Part shown: piece after piece, positions 32,818-43,973 of the stretch
Layout: each line of letters begins with the position of its first letter
Position numbering within the stretch: the first letter of the stretch is position 1
Assembly: GCA_010909165.1 (NCBI GenBank)
Contig: VJWM01000025.1
Span: 682,001-746,000, forward strand
From: Anthoceros angustus
Lineage: Eukaryota; Streptophyta; Anthocerotopsida; Anthocerotales; Anthocerotaceae
Reading direction: 5' to 3'
DNA: 64,000 nt
Made by a program: the position numbers and the translations under genes
Notes under the pieces: model-generated
Told to the model about the DNA's origin: nothing
What the model saw: only the letters and a program-made list of their open reading frames with translations
The model's database searches: none

Positions 32818-33030
32818 TCGCCATAGGTGTTTTTGACAGAATGTCGCCATAGGTGTTTTTGACAGAATCTCGCCATAGGTGTTTTTGACATAATCTCGCC
32901 ATAGGTGTTTTTGACAGAATCTCGCCATAGGTGTTTTTGACAGAATCTCGCCATAGGTGTTTTTGACAGAATCTCGCCATAGGTGTTTTTACTGAAGACA
33001 GAATTTCACCATATGTGTTTTTGACAAAAT
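32818..33030. repeat. Tandem array, 26-bp unit, about 7 copies plus a diverged one
   Basis: Units of CGCCATAGGTGTTTTTGACA plus AGAATCT start every 26 bases from 32818. Copies differ by one or two bases; an eighth diverged unit sits near 33,005. The array produces a repetitive minus-strand frame (repeating KNTYGEILS) that is not evidence of a gene. Confidence 0.95.
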
Positions 33031-33205
33031 CAGGTGATGACATAAAAGATGTATGTGTAAATCAGCAGGCGTGTATTAACATCGCATGTTGATGCATGTG
33101 TAGACATGCGTATACTCCTTAAGTCAAGAGCATACTTCAATTCTGATTTGGAATCATGACGCTATACCTTTCTCTTCTTCTTGTGTAGACATGCGTGTAC
33201 TCCTT

Positions 33206-33504
33206 AAGTCAAGATGTGTGTCCAAATGGCTTAGCCTAAATGGACACACATTTATAAGAACGTGATTATTAAGCATCCTGCGCTTGGATCAGTACTTAGA
33301 TGGGGTGCCTAAAGGGAATGGATGCCCTTGGTGCAAGTAGGTTAGACATACCATGGTACAAGGGGTGCCTAAAGGGAATGGATGCCCTTGGTGCAAGTAG
33401 CTTAGGCATACCATGGTACAAGTTGTTAAGTACCAAGTCCCATGACGGAAATCCGTCCTTAGTGGATTTAAATAAAATTCTTCTTCTTCTTCTTCTTCTT
33501 CAAG
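33206..33504 (+). repeat. SINE-like repeat, copy E, with (TTC)n tail
   Basis: The fullest copy. It has a 5' segment TGGACACACATTTATAAGAA, then TTAAGCATCCTGCGCTTGGA, then TGGGGTGCCTAAAGGGAATG, then CCTTGGTGCAAGTAG. It ends CTTAGTGGATTTAAATAAAATTC followed by TTC repeats to 33,504. A 60-bp internal segment is duplicated in tandem (33302-33361 and 33362-33421). The pol III A-box-like word TAGCTTAGGCATACC is a candidate promoter element; no convincing B box. A short non-coding element with a microsatellite tail best fits a SINE, but no autonomous partner is known here. Confidence 0.6.
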
Positions 33505-34240
33505 CGCATACTTCAATTCTGATTTGGAATCATGACGCTATACCTTCCTCTTCTTGTGTAGACATGCGTATACTCCTTAAGTCAAGACTTTCCTCTTAGA
33601 TGGGGTGTCTAAAGGGAACGGATGCCTTTGGTGCAATAGCTTAGGCATACCATGGTACAAGTTGTTAAGTGCCAAGTCCCATGATGGAAATCCGTCCTTA
33701 GTGGACTTAAATAAAACTCTTCTTCTTCTTCTTCAAGAGCATACTTCAATTCTGATTTGGAATCATGATGCTATACCTTCTTCTTCTTGTGTAGACATGC
33801 GTATACTCCTTACTCCTTAAGTCAGAGCATACTTCAATTCTGATTTGGAATCCTGACGCTATACCTTCCTCTTCTTTTATCTCTCGGAGAAAGTGACGCT
33901 TACATAAGTACTTCTATTTTCGAATAATGATTCCTATACCTTTATACTCCTTACTCCTTAAGTCAGAGCATACTTCAATTCTGATTTGGAATCCTGACGC
34001 TATACCTTCCTCTTCTTTTATCTCTCGGAGAAAGTGACACTTACATAAGTGCTTCTATTTTCGAATAATGATTCCTATACCTTCATCTTATTTTATCTCT
34101 CTGGATAAAGTAACGCTTATATTGATAATTCTGTTTTCGACTCATAATTAGTATACCTTCTTATTCTTTTATCTCTCCGGGGAAAGTGACGCATATATAG
34201 GTACTTCTGTTTTCGGATCACGATTTCTATACCTACATAT
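33505..34240. repeat. Complex tandem repeat region with embedded SINE-like copy F (33,597-33,735)
   Basis: AGCATACTTCAATTCTGATT recurs at about 33,128, 33,507, 33,740, 33,826 and 33,967. A 141-bp unit is clearly tandem at 33,821 and 33,962. A shorter unit ending TTATCTCTC.GG..AAAGT.ACGC recurs four times to 34,240. Copy F runs from the GGGGTGTCTAAAGGGAACG segment to a (TTC)n tail near 33,720-33,735. Confidence 0.8.
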
Positions 34241-34664
34241 AAATGGTCAGGAACAAGCTGTATATTAGGCGTGTTCGTGTTACGTGTTTGGGACATTATC
34301 CCAAGACCTTAAAAGAGTGGAATAGAATTATAGGTAACCTAAAACATTGGCAAGCAGTTACAGCATAGCAGGAGCTGGTTGTGCGGATGCTGCGTACATC
34401 TCGTCTCCTCCCAGCGGTGAGAGCTGGTGGGTGTTGAGTGCCTCCCCCCTTTCCTCCTCTCCTTCCCGATGGATGCAGCCACCGCTGGTTGCGTGCGCGT
34501 GGTAGCCGTATACTGGAGTCCGCGGTGGGAGCTGCTGTCGCGCAGGTGCTCGGGGCCATCGCACCACTGATTCTCATCTTCTTGTCCATTCCATCCTCCT
34601 CCGCTCTCTCGACCACCCGGGGGACCGCTGCCGGCCCTTCTTTCCCCGCTTCCTTCCTTCGGCC

Positions 34665-37600
34665 ATGGCGCACACGCGGGATCTTTACAAAACCAAGCTC
34701 TGCACGCTATATCAGAAGGGGAATTGCCCGCGCCAAAGCTGCTCGTTCGCACACGGAGACGCGGAGCTTCGCAAGTTTCACGGTGGCAGTGCCAGCGCCG
34801 TCTACGGTAAGTCCTCATTCTTGACCCTACTACTCACTCTGTCCCTCCAAGTCGATGTTGCTCTGTAGGTAGCCTTGAACCGAAGACGTTGAGCTGGAGT
34901 AAGACGAAGCCAGCCTGGCAGCCGCGATCGCCTTGTGTAGCTGCTCTCTCTGCTTCCTGCTGCTTGTACCAGGGCTTTGGACTAGGTCAGGAAGGCCGTG
35001 CATGATGCCATTGCCTTGCCGGGTGGAGCAGAGCTTGGAGATTAGGTTCTCCGGGACTGCTGCATTCGCAAGCCCCGCTCTTCTGCTCTCCTTGCCGCTG
35101 GACTGGTCTCATGTTAGCTCCCAGTCCGTGTTTGTGTGTGGTGTCGGCCAGCAGGCTGGCATCCTGCTTGGCAGATTGCTGTCGTAGAGGCGTCCCAGTA
35201 CCGCCAGGTTACACCATTCAAGAATGAACTCCTATTCAAGGGGGATAGAGTGCGTCATCATTTAGGAGCCAGCCTTAGTAGTCGTAAAGACTTCCCTGCC
35301 TGTCCATCTCCATGGGACGCACTGTGCCAAGTGTGACTGTCACAATTCCTTTAACCTACCTTGTGCAAGCATGGAATGGTAGGTGTTCTGTGGCTCGCCA
35401 GTTTCCACCTCCGGTCAGATGAGGCTGTCGTAATGTGCCCATTGCTGAACTCTCATCCCTGTTTCTACTGTTCAGTGTGCTGCGACTTTGATGTCTGTAC
35501 TTCATACATGCTTATGTATCTGGTGTGTCACGTTGGCGGTATTGAACGAGTTTCACTTGCCTTATTTGAGATTCAACCACCGAAGATCTTCAGTCCGCTT
35601 TTATATGCGGGTAGGACGTTTCTTGTTGGGATCTTATTTCTTGAAGACATTCTTGGAGATGTTGCAGATATGGTGCTGGATAAACCCTTATTCCATGGAG
35701 TGGAAGGCAGCGGTCATAGACAGTCCCTCTTGATTATACTCTTCATCCGTCCTGTATGTTGTATTTGTAACCCCAGAAGCACGCTATGTTCCGATTTTGA
35801 ATCATTATGTGTGAGGATTATCGTCAGTATGTAAACGCTTATTCTCCAGTATTTAAGGCATATCGTCAGTGGTAATGGCACCCCTGTGGTGGTTAACACC
35901 ATTATTATTGAAGATTAAAGGGTGTATTAACCCGAGACTTTGGCCTGTTTAAAAAAAAAAGCTTGGAGTCATGGTTATTGGCCATTATTAAGTTGCTCGT
36001 TTCGCAACTGAGGGTAAGCTGATCTGTTTTATCCAGTTTTATGGCCTGTGGCATGCAGCGTAAATTTCCACAAATGTGAAAACTGCTTGCCCATTGAGCC
36101 TGATGCGTGTTGATGATCATTAGGGAGACATGACGGCTACAGAAATGCAGATCTTCGGGAGCGATTGGAACGCAGGCGCACACCACCTACTAGGAGGCGT
36201 TCCCCAGGTAGAGATGGGAGAGGCCATCCTCATGGCGAGAAAAGAGCATCTCGGGACCGAGGTATCATTCAGGCAGTTCTCTTGGTACCCTTGTAGCATT
36301 GCTCAGAAACGTGTTGTATAGCCCAGAGTCATGTACGATGGTATCAGCATTTGGTCTCTTTAAATTTGCTTTGGAATAATATGGGGATCTCCCTCTGTCA
36401 CCTCAGGAAGGAGTCGGTCAAGGTCTCCGGTGAGGCGGAGGCCAAGTTCTCGATCACTTTCTGCTCAGAGATCTCCGTCTCATAGGAGGTAAAGTGGGCC
36501 CCCTAGGCATCATAAGTTGTGCTTGCAGTATTGAAGCTGAGGTGTATAGGTGGTTTTTTCACTTACTATCTATCAACTTTGACCATGACATTTTGTTGCG
36601 TCTTTTGCTTGGTTCACTGTGGTTCTCAATCATGGCATGCACAAACTTATCTGGTGCCTTTCATTGAAATGTAGTGACAAGAGAGAGACCAAGAGGCTAA
36701 GGACTGAGGCGTCCGACGCACATTTCAGTGATGTGTCTGGAGAAGTTGGAGGGGATGAGGGCGACCTTGAGGACAGTGTTGCAAAATCCAAGCGGTCCCT
36801 GTCACCCCACCCCCGAGATAGGGGACTTGAAGAACAGGTTTCATGGACTTCCAATCTGCCCGTCTTTACCTCTTACAGACAAAGTTTCACAGCTTCTCAT
36901 TTGATTATGGGGAATCTTGCAGATTCGAGTAGTTCAAGCAGATATGAAGACACTGACTGAGCAGAAAAATGCGCTGGAGGTAAGTCTGTGTGCTCTCTTC
37001 AGGGGCAAAGTATCTGCTGATAGTTGCTTTTTCCTCCTACAAGGAACTTGCAGAATCAGCTGGTTCTCAATCTCCTTGTTCCCTTGCAGCACACTCTTCA
37101 AAATAAGGACTTAGAATCGACCCGACTTGCTGCAAGGAACATGGAACTAGAGTCCTCACTTTCCACCTTGCAAGAAGAACATAAAAGGTGCACATTGAAC
37201 TACTAAGATCAGATGCATTCCTCATGTGATGGTCTGCCAGTTGTTAAGTGACCCAGGTGACGCTGTCATGAACAACATGGAGTGTGTGAGGCAGGTTATT
37301 GCATCCAGTAAGTTTTTCTTCTGTGCATAAGAGAGCTCAGTTTGTCCTGATTGATGACTGCAGGTTGAACTCAAAGATGAAAAGGTTTCTGAGGGTCTAC
37401 TCAAGATATTCCCGTGCACAGGAGGATGTGAGGAAGTATGTCCGAAGCTCTGCACTCTTTTTACATTGCAATTTGTTATGTTACCGGATGTTCACAATAA
37501 TGCTGGTTTTCAAAGAGTGATTTGACCCACTGTTTTGTTTGCAATGCAGGACACAAGCTAAGCTACAAAGGCTTGCGGATGAGTTGCCATTGGATGAGGA

Positions 37601-39172
37601 GAAGATGTTGACCTTCCATGGTGAAGACTCCGATGTGAATTTTGCTAGTGACGGTGAAGCAGATAGGCCATCCAAGTATACCAACCATGTTGCTCCTGAC
37701 TTTGATGGACAGCCATCCTCAGCAGTTGCGCTGGTCAACGGCGGAACTGAACTCCAAGCTGGCGTGTCAAAGGATGGTAAGCTTGCCCTCAGCACCTGAG
37801 CTGTGTATACACCTGAATTATGTTGACCATTTTGGAGTGTATATTGTACACTTTCGGTTCGACAGTAACGGTTGAGATGTTTCACTTTTGATTGAATGGA
37901 ACAGTTTTAACTGTCATTCCTTCCGTTGGAAAAGAGAGTCAAGGTGACAGTGATATCCACCTCTTACCTCGTGATGGGAATACAAAGAAGCCGTCTGCAC
38001 TTCGTGAGAAAAGTAGAGCCGCTAAAATTAATCGATCTTGCCTGGAACAAAATGGAATCAACTTGAAGGGTGAGGATGCAGATGAAGGTGACTGGAAAAG
38101 GCAGCCTCTTGTGAAATTGGGTTTTTCTGATGAGAGGTCACCTGCTGTCGAACTTGCTGTAATGAGAGGACGGCAGTCTGGAACAGAGACTTCACCATCA
38201 TCAAAAAATCTCCCTACTGATAAGGTTAGGGAATCAGCCGTATGGTGCATGTCAGTTGATTGTGCACGCAGCTTGTTAGTCCATGTTTTGAATCTGTCCT
38301 GCCCCTTCTCGATGACAGGTCTCTGTCAAGAGAGATTTTCGATCTGAACTTTTCACTACTTTTGGTTATGTGATCAGGTCAGGGGGCGTGATTCAAGTTT
38401 CTCTTTACCCTCTACGGGGCTTGCAGCACATGCTCAAGATCACCCACTTGACCTTAAGGATGATTCCGCCCAGGGGCAAGGGGACTATTCTTTCCATGAG
38501 AGGAACAAACTGAATGTAGATCTAACACTAGGTAGCACATCTCAGTTTAATCTTGCCGGCAGGTCGCTGCCCCTCTCAACTGCAGTGGCAAATAGCCACT
38601 ATGTGAAGGTAAAGCCATGCCCTGTAGTAGTCCTTTCAGTACGTCATGGGTGTTGAAAGTGACACTATTTTTCTTTTTCTCGTGGCTTGGAGTGTTATAG
38701 ATGAGATCCTTCCAGCATCCTGTTATTTACATGACGGGGCAAGCCTTGGGACTAACACCTTGGGAACCCAGTGAGGGAGTATCAGATTGTCAGCTTCCGT
38801 TGGGGTTGAACATCTGAGAAAGTGAACCGAGTGGAGTACCTGGTTTGTTGGAGTTGTGTGACGTGATTGATGCATGCCTTTTCCTATATCAGCTTTGCGT
38901 TTTCAGCTCGCTTCCCCGTCAGGATCTGTCAATGACCTGATATCCTACGTTAGTTAGTAGTCGGCTGGTACGACAAACGTCCGCCTATGTTGTTAGATCA
39001 TATAATAAAGTCAAAAGACTGAGTCTTTGCTTGCCTCGTGGTGTGACAGCAGTATAAAGGGGAGGACGAGGAGGTGGATGTGGAGGCTGTGGAAGCTGAT
39101 GGTGATGATCAGGTCTGCACGGATTTGGGAATGGCTGGCGGGGGCGAGGCGGTAGCGGCAACCTCTCAATAG
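34665..39172 (+). CDS. CCCH zinc-finger protein (plant C3H13-like), 11 exons
   Basis: Hand-built exons: 34665-34806, 36124-36261, 36407-36488, 36675-36837, 36923-36979, 37090-37187, 37364-37435, 37550-37776, 37905-38224, 38378-38608, 39050-39172. All introns are GT-AG, every phase joins, and the total is 550 residues plus stop. Exon 1 holds one CCCH finger (C13-x7-C21-x4-C26-x3-H30; KTKLCTLYQKGNCPRQSCSF). Exons 2-3 are Arg/Ser-rich (ERRRTPPTRRRSPGRDGRG; RSRSRSPVRRRPSSRS). Exons 5-7 form a predicted coiled coil with NALEHTLQNKDLESTRLAA and KRFLRVYSRYSRAQEDVRK, the signature by which I recognise the plant family. The end is acidic (GEDEEVDVEAVEADGDD). The family is nuclear and presumed to bind RNA; its role is not established. 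Exon 6 could start 36 bases earlier at another AG without changing phase. Intact. Confidence 0.9.
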
Positions 39173-39499
39173 GGTCTTAAGAATGTTGTAGGATTGGTAG
39201 GACGAATTCGTGGTGCAAACTGCAGGTTATTGTGGAAGTCTCAGGCCAACTCCAGTTCTTCTGATCCTGGCGTCGTTCGTGTCCATGAAAGTTGTAGCTT
39301 AGGTCTCTTGTGGGTGGCAGCATGCAAGGAGGACATGGAAATAACCTTTATCTCTTGTGTTGCTTTTCACGTTAACTTATGAGAAGTATTCTTAGACTCG
39401 AGGCCACGACGGTACTGCCATCCACTAGTGCACCACAATATCTATACATATTCTTGGTCACTTCGGCTAGGTGTTTAAACATTTGAGAGTGCACAATCA

Positions 39500-39860
39500 C
39501 ATACGTGTGGAACGACGCCTTTCACGCTGATGACGGCGGCTGAACAATCCAAAATGAGCACGGTGCGCCTGTTGCTGCCGAGAAATAAAGTTGAGGTCGA
39601 TGTCTACAGGTCTCTTGGAATGGCCTCCTGGTGGTCCAAAACAAAAACACGCATCCGACTGCCAGCAAACTTCACCACCGTGAACTCTTCACACTGAACT
39701 GCACTTGATATACAAGACTGCAGGAATTCTGCATACAAACAAGAATTATACTGTTAGTTAGGACTTCCACCAGCCCCAGCCCCAGCCCCAGCTAGTACGA
39801 TGAACAGCCCTAAACGGCAAGCAAGGAAGGGTTGCACCTCACCTTCGACATGTTGCAGAG
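39500..39860 (-). other. Unassigned exon-like sequence downstream of the low-complexity gene
   Basis: Two minus-strand stretches bounded by splice-like signals can be read. One, about 39,842-39,926, lies between a TATGTTATAG acceptor and a GTGAGG donor. The other, about 39,608-39,724, follows a TGTATGCAG acceptor and reads FTVVKFAGSRMRVFVLDHQE, closing at a TAG. They could be an alternative 3' end of the neighbouring minus-strand gene or non-coding sequence; I found no family. Confidence 0.3.
39769..39793. repeat. (AGCCCC)n microsatellite
   Basis: Four uninterrupted hexamers. Confidence 0.9.
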
Positions 39861-39979
39861 TGTGCGGAGATAGGCAGTGAAATCTGCAGTTGTCTTGAAT
39901 GTGGTGCCAGTTTGCCAGCTCTGGGGCTATAACATACACATGAAGAAGAACACAAATCCGCACAAGGACTCTTCAAAGC

Positions 39980-41282
39980 CTAAAGAATGAGCTGAGAGAA
40001 ATATTGATCAAACTCATCGTCGACTGTGGGAGGTCTCTTGCCCAGGCGGGCCTCTGCGTGCCACCAACACCAAACACCAAGCCAAGCCGAGGAGATAAGC
40101 CACCCACCCACATTGGGCATGGAACGATACCACACCACAGTTGCTGTGAGTTGAAGCTTCACAGAAGAAGAGAGTGCAACAAGCCAAGCTTAAGAGTGGG
40201 TGGCATTTTTTACCTTCTCCTTTGCTTATCCTGCCAGACGACAGAACAAAGACCGGAGCGGGTGCAGTATGATCATCCTGGCCGGCACTGCTGGTAATAC
40301 TGGCATCAGCCTGCGCCCGATAGTACACCCCACCGTCCTCCATCTTGGAGGTGGTGAGAGCGGCCGCATGTGTGTCATGCACAACATCGTCACCTTGCTG
40401 CGGATTCCTGCGTTTGATCACCGCGGCGAGCTCAACCTCTGCGTGGCACGTCTCAAACGGATCAAACTTGCGCCTCTTGCCGCCAAGCAGCTGGCTGAGA
40501 GTGCTGTTGTTGCTGCTGCCTGGCTTGGCCAAGGCCAGGGGCAGGGGGCCTGGTCCTTGCCCTTGCCCGTGCCCCGGCCCTTGCCCTTGCCCTGGCCCCG
40601 GCCCTTGCCCCGGCCCCGGCCCTTGCCCTGGCCTTGCCCCTGCACCTGCCCCTGCACCTGCCCCTGCCCCTGCCCCTGCCCTGCCTTGACCCTTCCTCCT
40701 CTCGTGGTCTGGATCGGAGCTGGTGACATCCTCATCCTCGCTTTCCCTGCTGGTGGCCTCGGTGGAGCGGCACGTCCCCGCCGTGGAGAGCTTGGTGACA
40801 ATGCCCCCCGCCGTGTCCCCCAGGCTGAGCGCATCGCAGCTGGCCTCCTGCGTGGCCGGCAGCTTGTGCAGCCGATGGTGCATGCGCTTGGCAGACGCGG
40901 AGCCCGGGCGCGATGATCCGGATTTGGCGCTCACGCGGTACCTCGGCCCACGCACGAGCAAAATCCCGCCCTGCTGCTCCTCAGCATCCTCCACGCAGCT
41001 GGCGCTGGATGCCGGGTCGGACCGCACTTCCTGGGTGAGGGAGCTGGACGCCGGGCCGCAGAGCGTGGAGAGGCTGGTGTAGCAGAATCGGTCCCGGCGG
41101 TAGCGCTTGGAGGCGGCGGCTGAGGCAGAGGGAGAAGCACAGGCAGAGGCAGGGCCCGTTGTTGTTGTTGTTGTTGTCGTTGTAGCTGTTGGGCGGTCCG
41201 GGTGCTTGCGCTTGCTGGAGTCGCTCCTGAGGGAGGAGGCGGAGCTGCGGATGTCGGAGGACATGGCTTGCTCACGAACTTC

Positions 41283-41319
<37 letters not shown>

Positions 41320-41528
41320 GGCGGCTGCTGCTTGGTGTAGAGTTGGTGGGCGGTTGGGGCAGGGCGGCCATCCTCCCCCAGGCTGCTGCGCTGCTGCGGG
41401 TGTGCAACACCGAGCAACTCGCTCTGACTCTTGCCCTGTGAGCGAGACGCGGGCATCCCACGTGCTCGACTGCTCCTTGCAAATCCGGTTGCATCATCCC
41501 ATGGTCTGCCCTCCGGATTTCCCAGCAC
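39980..41528 (-). CDS. Unrecognised low-complexity protein, two exons
   Basis: Exon 1 runs from 41528 (first Met) or 41264 (second Met, opening MSSDIRSSASS) down to 40214, with donor GTAAAA. Exon 2 is 40053-39980, after the acceptor GGCACGCAG, and ends with TAG. Phases join exactly, giving a C-terminus GKRPPTVDDEFDQYFSQLIL. The model has 374 residues from the second Met or 462 from the first. Upstream of the second Met is a run of 13 Gln; downstream come nine Thr, Ser/Arg-rich basic segments (RKHPDRP, KRYRRDRF), an acidic patch (ESEDEDVTSSDPDHE), an (AG)n/(GQGPGP)n segment of about 45 residues, and KRRKFDPFETCHAE. It looks nuclear and disordered. No known domain. A reading through the donor to 40014 is also open but less likely. 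Confidence 0.6.
40535..40690. repeat. GC-rich hexanucleotide repeat inside the coding exon
   Basis: Repeats of CCTGCC and CCTTGCCCTGGCCCCGG-type words encode the AG and GQGPGP repeats on the minus strand. The variation in unit order suggests slippage. Confidence 0.85.
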
Positions 41529-41529
41529 A

Positions 41530-42565
41530 CGTCCGAAACTGTCGTCCCGACCCTCTTGCCACTTTGGCCCTCACCCGCCAAGTTTCCCAACAATCTATGG
41601 ATACATTTATCTCTCTACAAACTGATGGCGCACGTTCACCTCCGCCCGCCGGTTCCCGGTCTCCCGTCCAGTTTGGGACACCGTCCAGCGGTTCCCGCAG
41701 AGTGCACCGGAGACCGGAGGAAGTCGGTGCCTCCTGCCGCCATTATTCTTTTCTGTAGAGATATTTAACAGCTGCCGCTAATTTCCCGGTGCCCACCTCC
41801 TCGTGCCAGTTACCCGTCGGCCTGCCGCCCTCGTTTTGACTGCAGTTCTCCTGAGTCCTGCCTCCTGCTGCTGCTGTCGCTGCATTTTGCTATATCTGCT
41901 TATCTAGACTAGGTGGACTGGGTCCTGCCCGACTGTTGCCGGGTGATACGATATCGTCGGCACAAAAGTCATTTTTTATATTACCTTTCGCCACTCGTAA
42001 CTTTCCCACTGGAGAGTCAGTCCAACCATCTATGTACCAACATGGCCTGCAAAGTCAAGATTTGATCTTGGGTGCATCCATTTACACCTTCAATGGGGCT
42101 CGTTACATCTTCTTTACACCTCAAGCCGTAAAGGTCGCTCAAACAGGCTACATACATATGCAGAGGAGTCCTGGTTTGTGCCGCATCCTTTGTGCCGCAT
42201 CCACTCCTTCGAGAGCATTGTTGCATCTTTGAGTGTTAAAGGGTTATTAAAGACTCAGAGCAACTCTTAGCTAACGGAAATGATCAGAGCCTCAAACTAC
42301 TTCGAGAGAGATATGAACTAGGTCCTACTAGCAGTGCACTTGTAGCCTTCTTGTCTCACTTCGCTCGACTTGTCGCCTTCTTGGCCTCACTTTTCTATTT
42401 GTTGCGAGATACATCACATCAAGGTTATGGTAGAAGACTGTCAAATATGCGACAGACTATTTTGCCTTACAAAGAGAATTGAGAGACTTAATGTAGAAAG
42501 AAAAAAAAAACCACACCATCTACATAAAAAAAAAGGGGTCAACCCAATTAAGGGCACCAGGCCAA
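41530..42565. other. Presumed promoter/5' UTR of the low-complexity gene, then spacer
   Basis: CT-rich on the plus strand near 41,640-41,880. No further gene was recognised. Confidence 0.4.
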
Positions 42566-42569
42566 AGGG

Positions 42570-43005
42570 GACTAACTCCCGCGATCGCATTTCTCGAAAC
42601 TACCTACCGCCCTTAGAATCTCGTGATCGGGCTTGATAAAGAGGCTACCTACCACCGCCGTGGAAGAAGCTGCCTCCCTTGCGCTAGTCGCCGTCTTGCA
42701 CATCACGTTCGCCAACGCCCTCTGCAGGACGATGGACACCCGTTGCCTGAAGAAAGACACAACACAAGAAAGGGGGAGACCAAACCATTCCTGCGATCGA
42801 GGTAAGCCTTAGCACAGGCCTTGAGGAACTTCGAGAAGTCCCGACCCATGGCCCCGTGAGTCTCAATGGCGAGGGGGATAAAAGTGTGGCCGTTCTGCAT
42901 AGGAGAGTACTTGTGGACCCTGGCCGTTGTGCAGCCTTCCGCCACCCAACCCGAGGGGTTGAAACATGCACCATTCGGGAACTTACTGAAGACGGGCACC
43001 CTCAT
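42570..43005 (-). pseudogene. C-terminal fragment of the same retroelement-type protein as at 29.8 kb
   Basis: Minus-strand frames read GHTFIPLAIETHGAMGRDFS, KFLKACAKAYLDRRNG and, after a frameshift near 42,780, FFRQRVSIVLQRALANV. These align directly with the fragment at 29,770-30,070. The upstream part here also shows SGWVAEGCTTARVHKY. It abuts the copia element, whose target duplication starts at 43,011. Confidence 0.55.
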
Positions 43006-43015
43006 ACTTATTAAG

Positions 43016-43223
43016 TAAAGAAGTCGGGAGCATCTGCATGATGCTCAGAACAGATCACAGGCCGAGGGAGAAGAACGTATAATCCAGAGGCATTATATGT
43101 ATGTGTTTACAGATGGTTCTTAAGTAGTCTGGAAGTGGTAACCGCTACAACTGATTGCGAACTACCTAAACTGCTACAGTGACATGTGGTAAAGGACAGT
43201 TACTAAACATGTAACTCCCAATA
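43016..43223 (-). repeat. Copia 3' LTR (208 bp)
   Basis: Reads, in element orientation, from TATTGGGAGTTACATG to CTTCTTTA. Ends are TA...TA rather than TG...CA. A purine-rich CTAAGTGGGAG precedes it as polypurine tract. Confidence 0.9.
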
Positions 43224-43973
43224 CTCCCACTTAGTGAGCATCTAGTACATGAATGTACTATCAGCTAGTAGTGGTTGGCCCTTGAAAACCTGAAGCATAA
43301 GAGGTTTAATTCCATAAGCTTGGTTTAATACCACATGCGTACCAGAGACACGAGTCTGTTTATCGCACATGTTAAGGAAAACGTGAAAGCGTCTTGAACT
43401 TGCGCTCCTCAACACCTCCCGCCTCCTATAAAGTAACCCGACATTCACGGTAGCCATGTCTCCGCCTTTATCATCATGGACTCCGGCTCGGTAGTGGTCT
43501 CGTGTCTCGGATGTGGCAGAATCTAGGTTCCTGTGAGGAAATTTTCTGAACGCTCCTCCCATCTTCATGCTATGCACTGTGAGGCTCCTGTCATTCTTGC
43601 CTTTGAAGCACCTGCAGGGTCTAACAGCTTGACAGAAACTCCTCAGGCTAGAGCTGCTAAGAAGGAACATGACCTTGATGCAGAGGGAATGCCAAGGAAG
43701 CTTTACGTTGCTGGAAGAGAGGACTTTGATAAAGTCTTTCTTGGAGAACCAAAAGGTGTGGGATTCCTACCTTCCTCGGCAGACTTCATTAAGTTCATGG
43801 GGACTCAACTCCCCGACCTCGGGCCGAGAGCTCGTTGAAAACCTCAAGACCAAGGTGGAGCAAAGAACAAAGAGAAGAACAGAAAGGAGCACACGATCAC
43901 CACACCTAGCTCCCACGAGGGACAATCTAGAATAGAAAAACCTAGTGGTTCTCGCTCGTAGAATCGCACCAGC

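Noticed and set aside
32818-33030. Possible CRISPR-like array
   Set aside because: Units are contiguous without unique spacers and the DNA is plant nuclear; it is a minisatellite.
32651-33043. 130-codon minus-strand frame with repeated KNTYGEILS
   Set aside because: It is simply the translation of the 26-bp tandem array.
34339-34818. 159-codon minus-strand frame over the first CCCH exon
   Set aside because: Shadow of the exon and its 5' UTR; the plus strand carries a canonical CCCH finger and donor site.
40200-40916. 238-codon plus-strand frame in the low-complexity gene
   Set aside because: Antisense shadow of the GC-rich repeat; the minus-strand model has phase-correct splicing and better composition.
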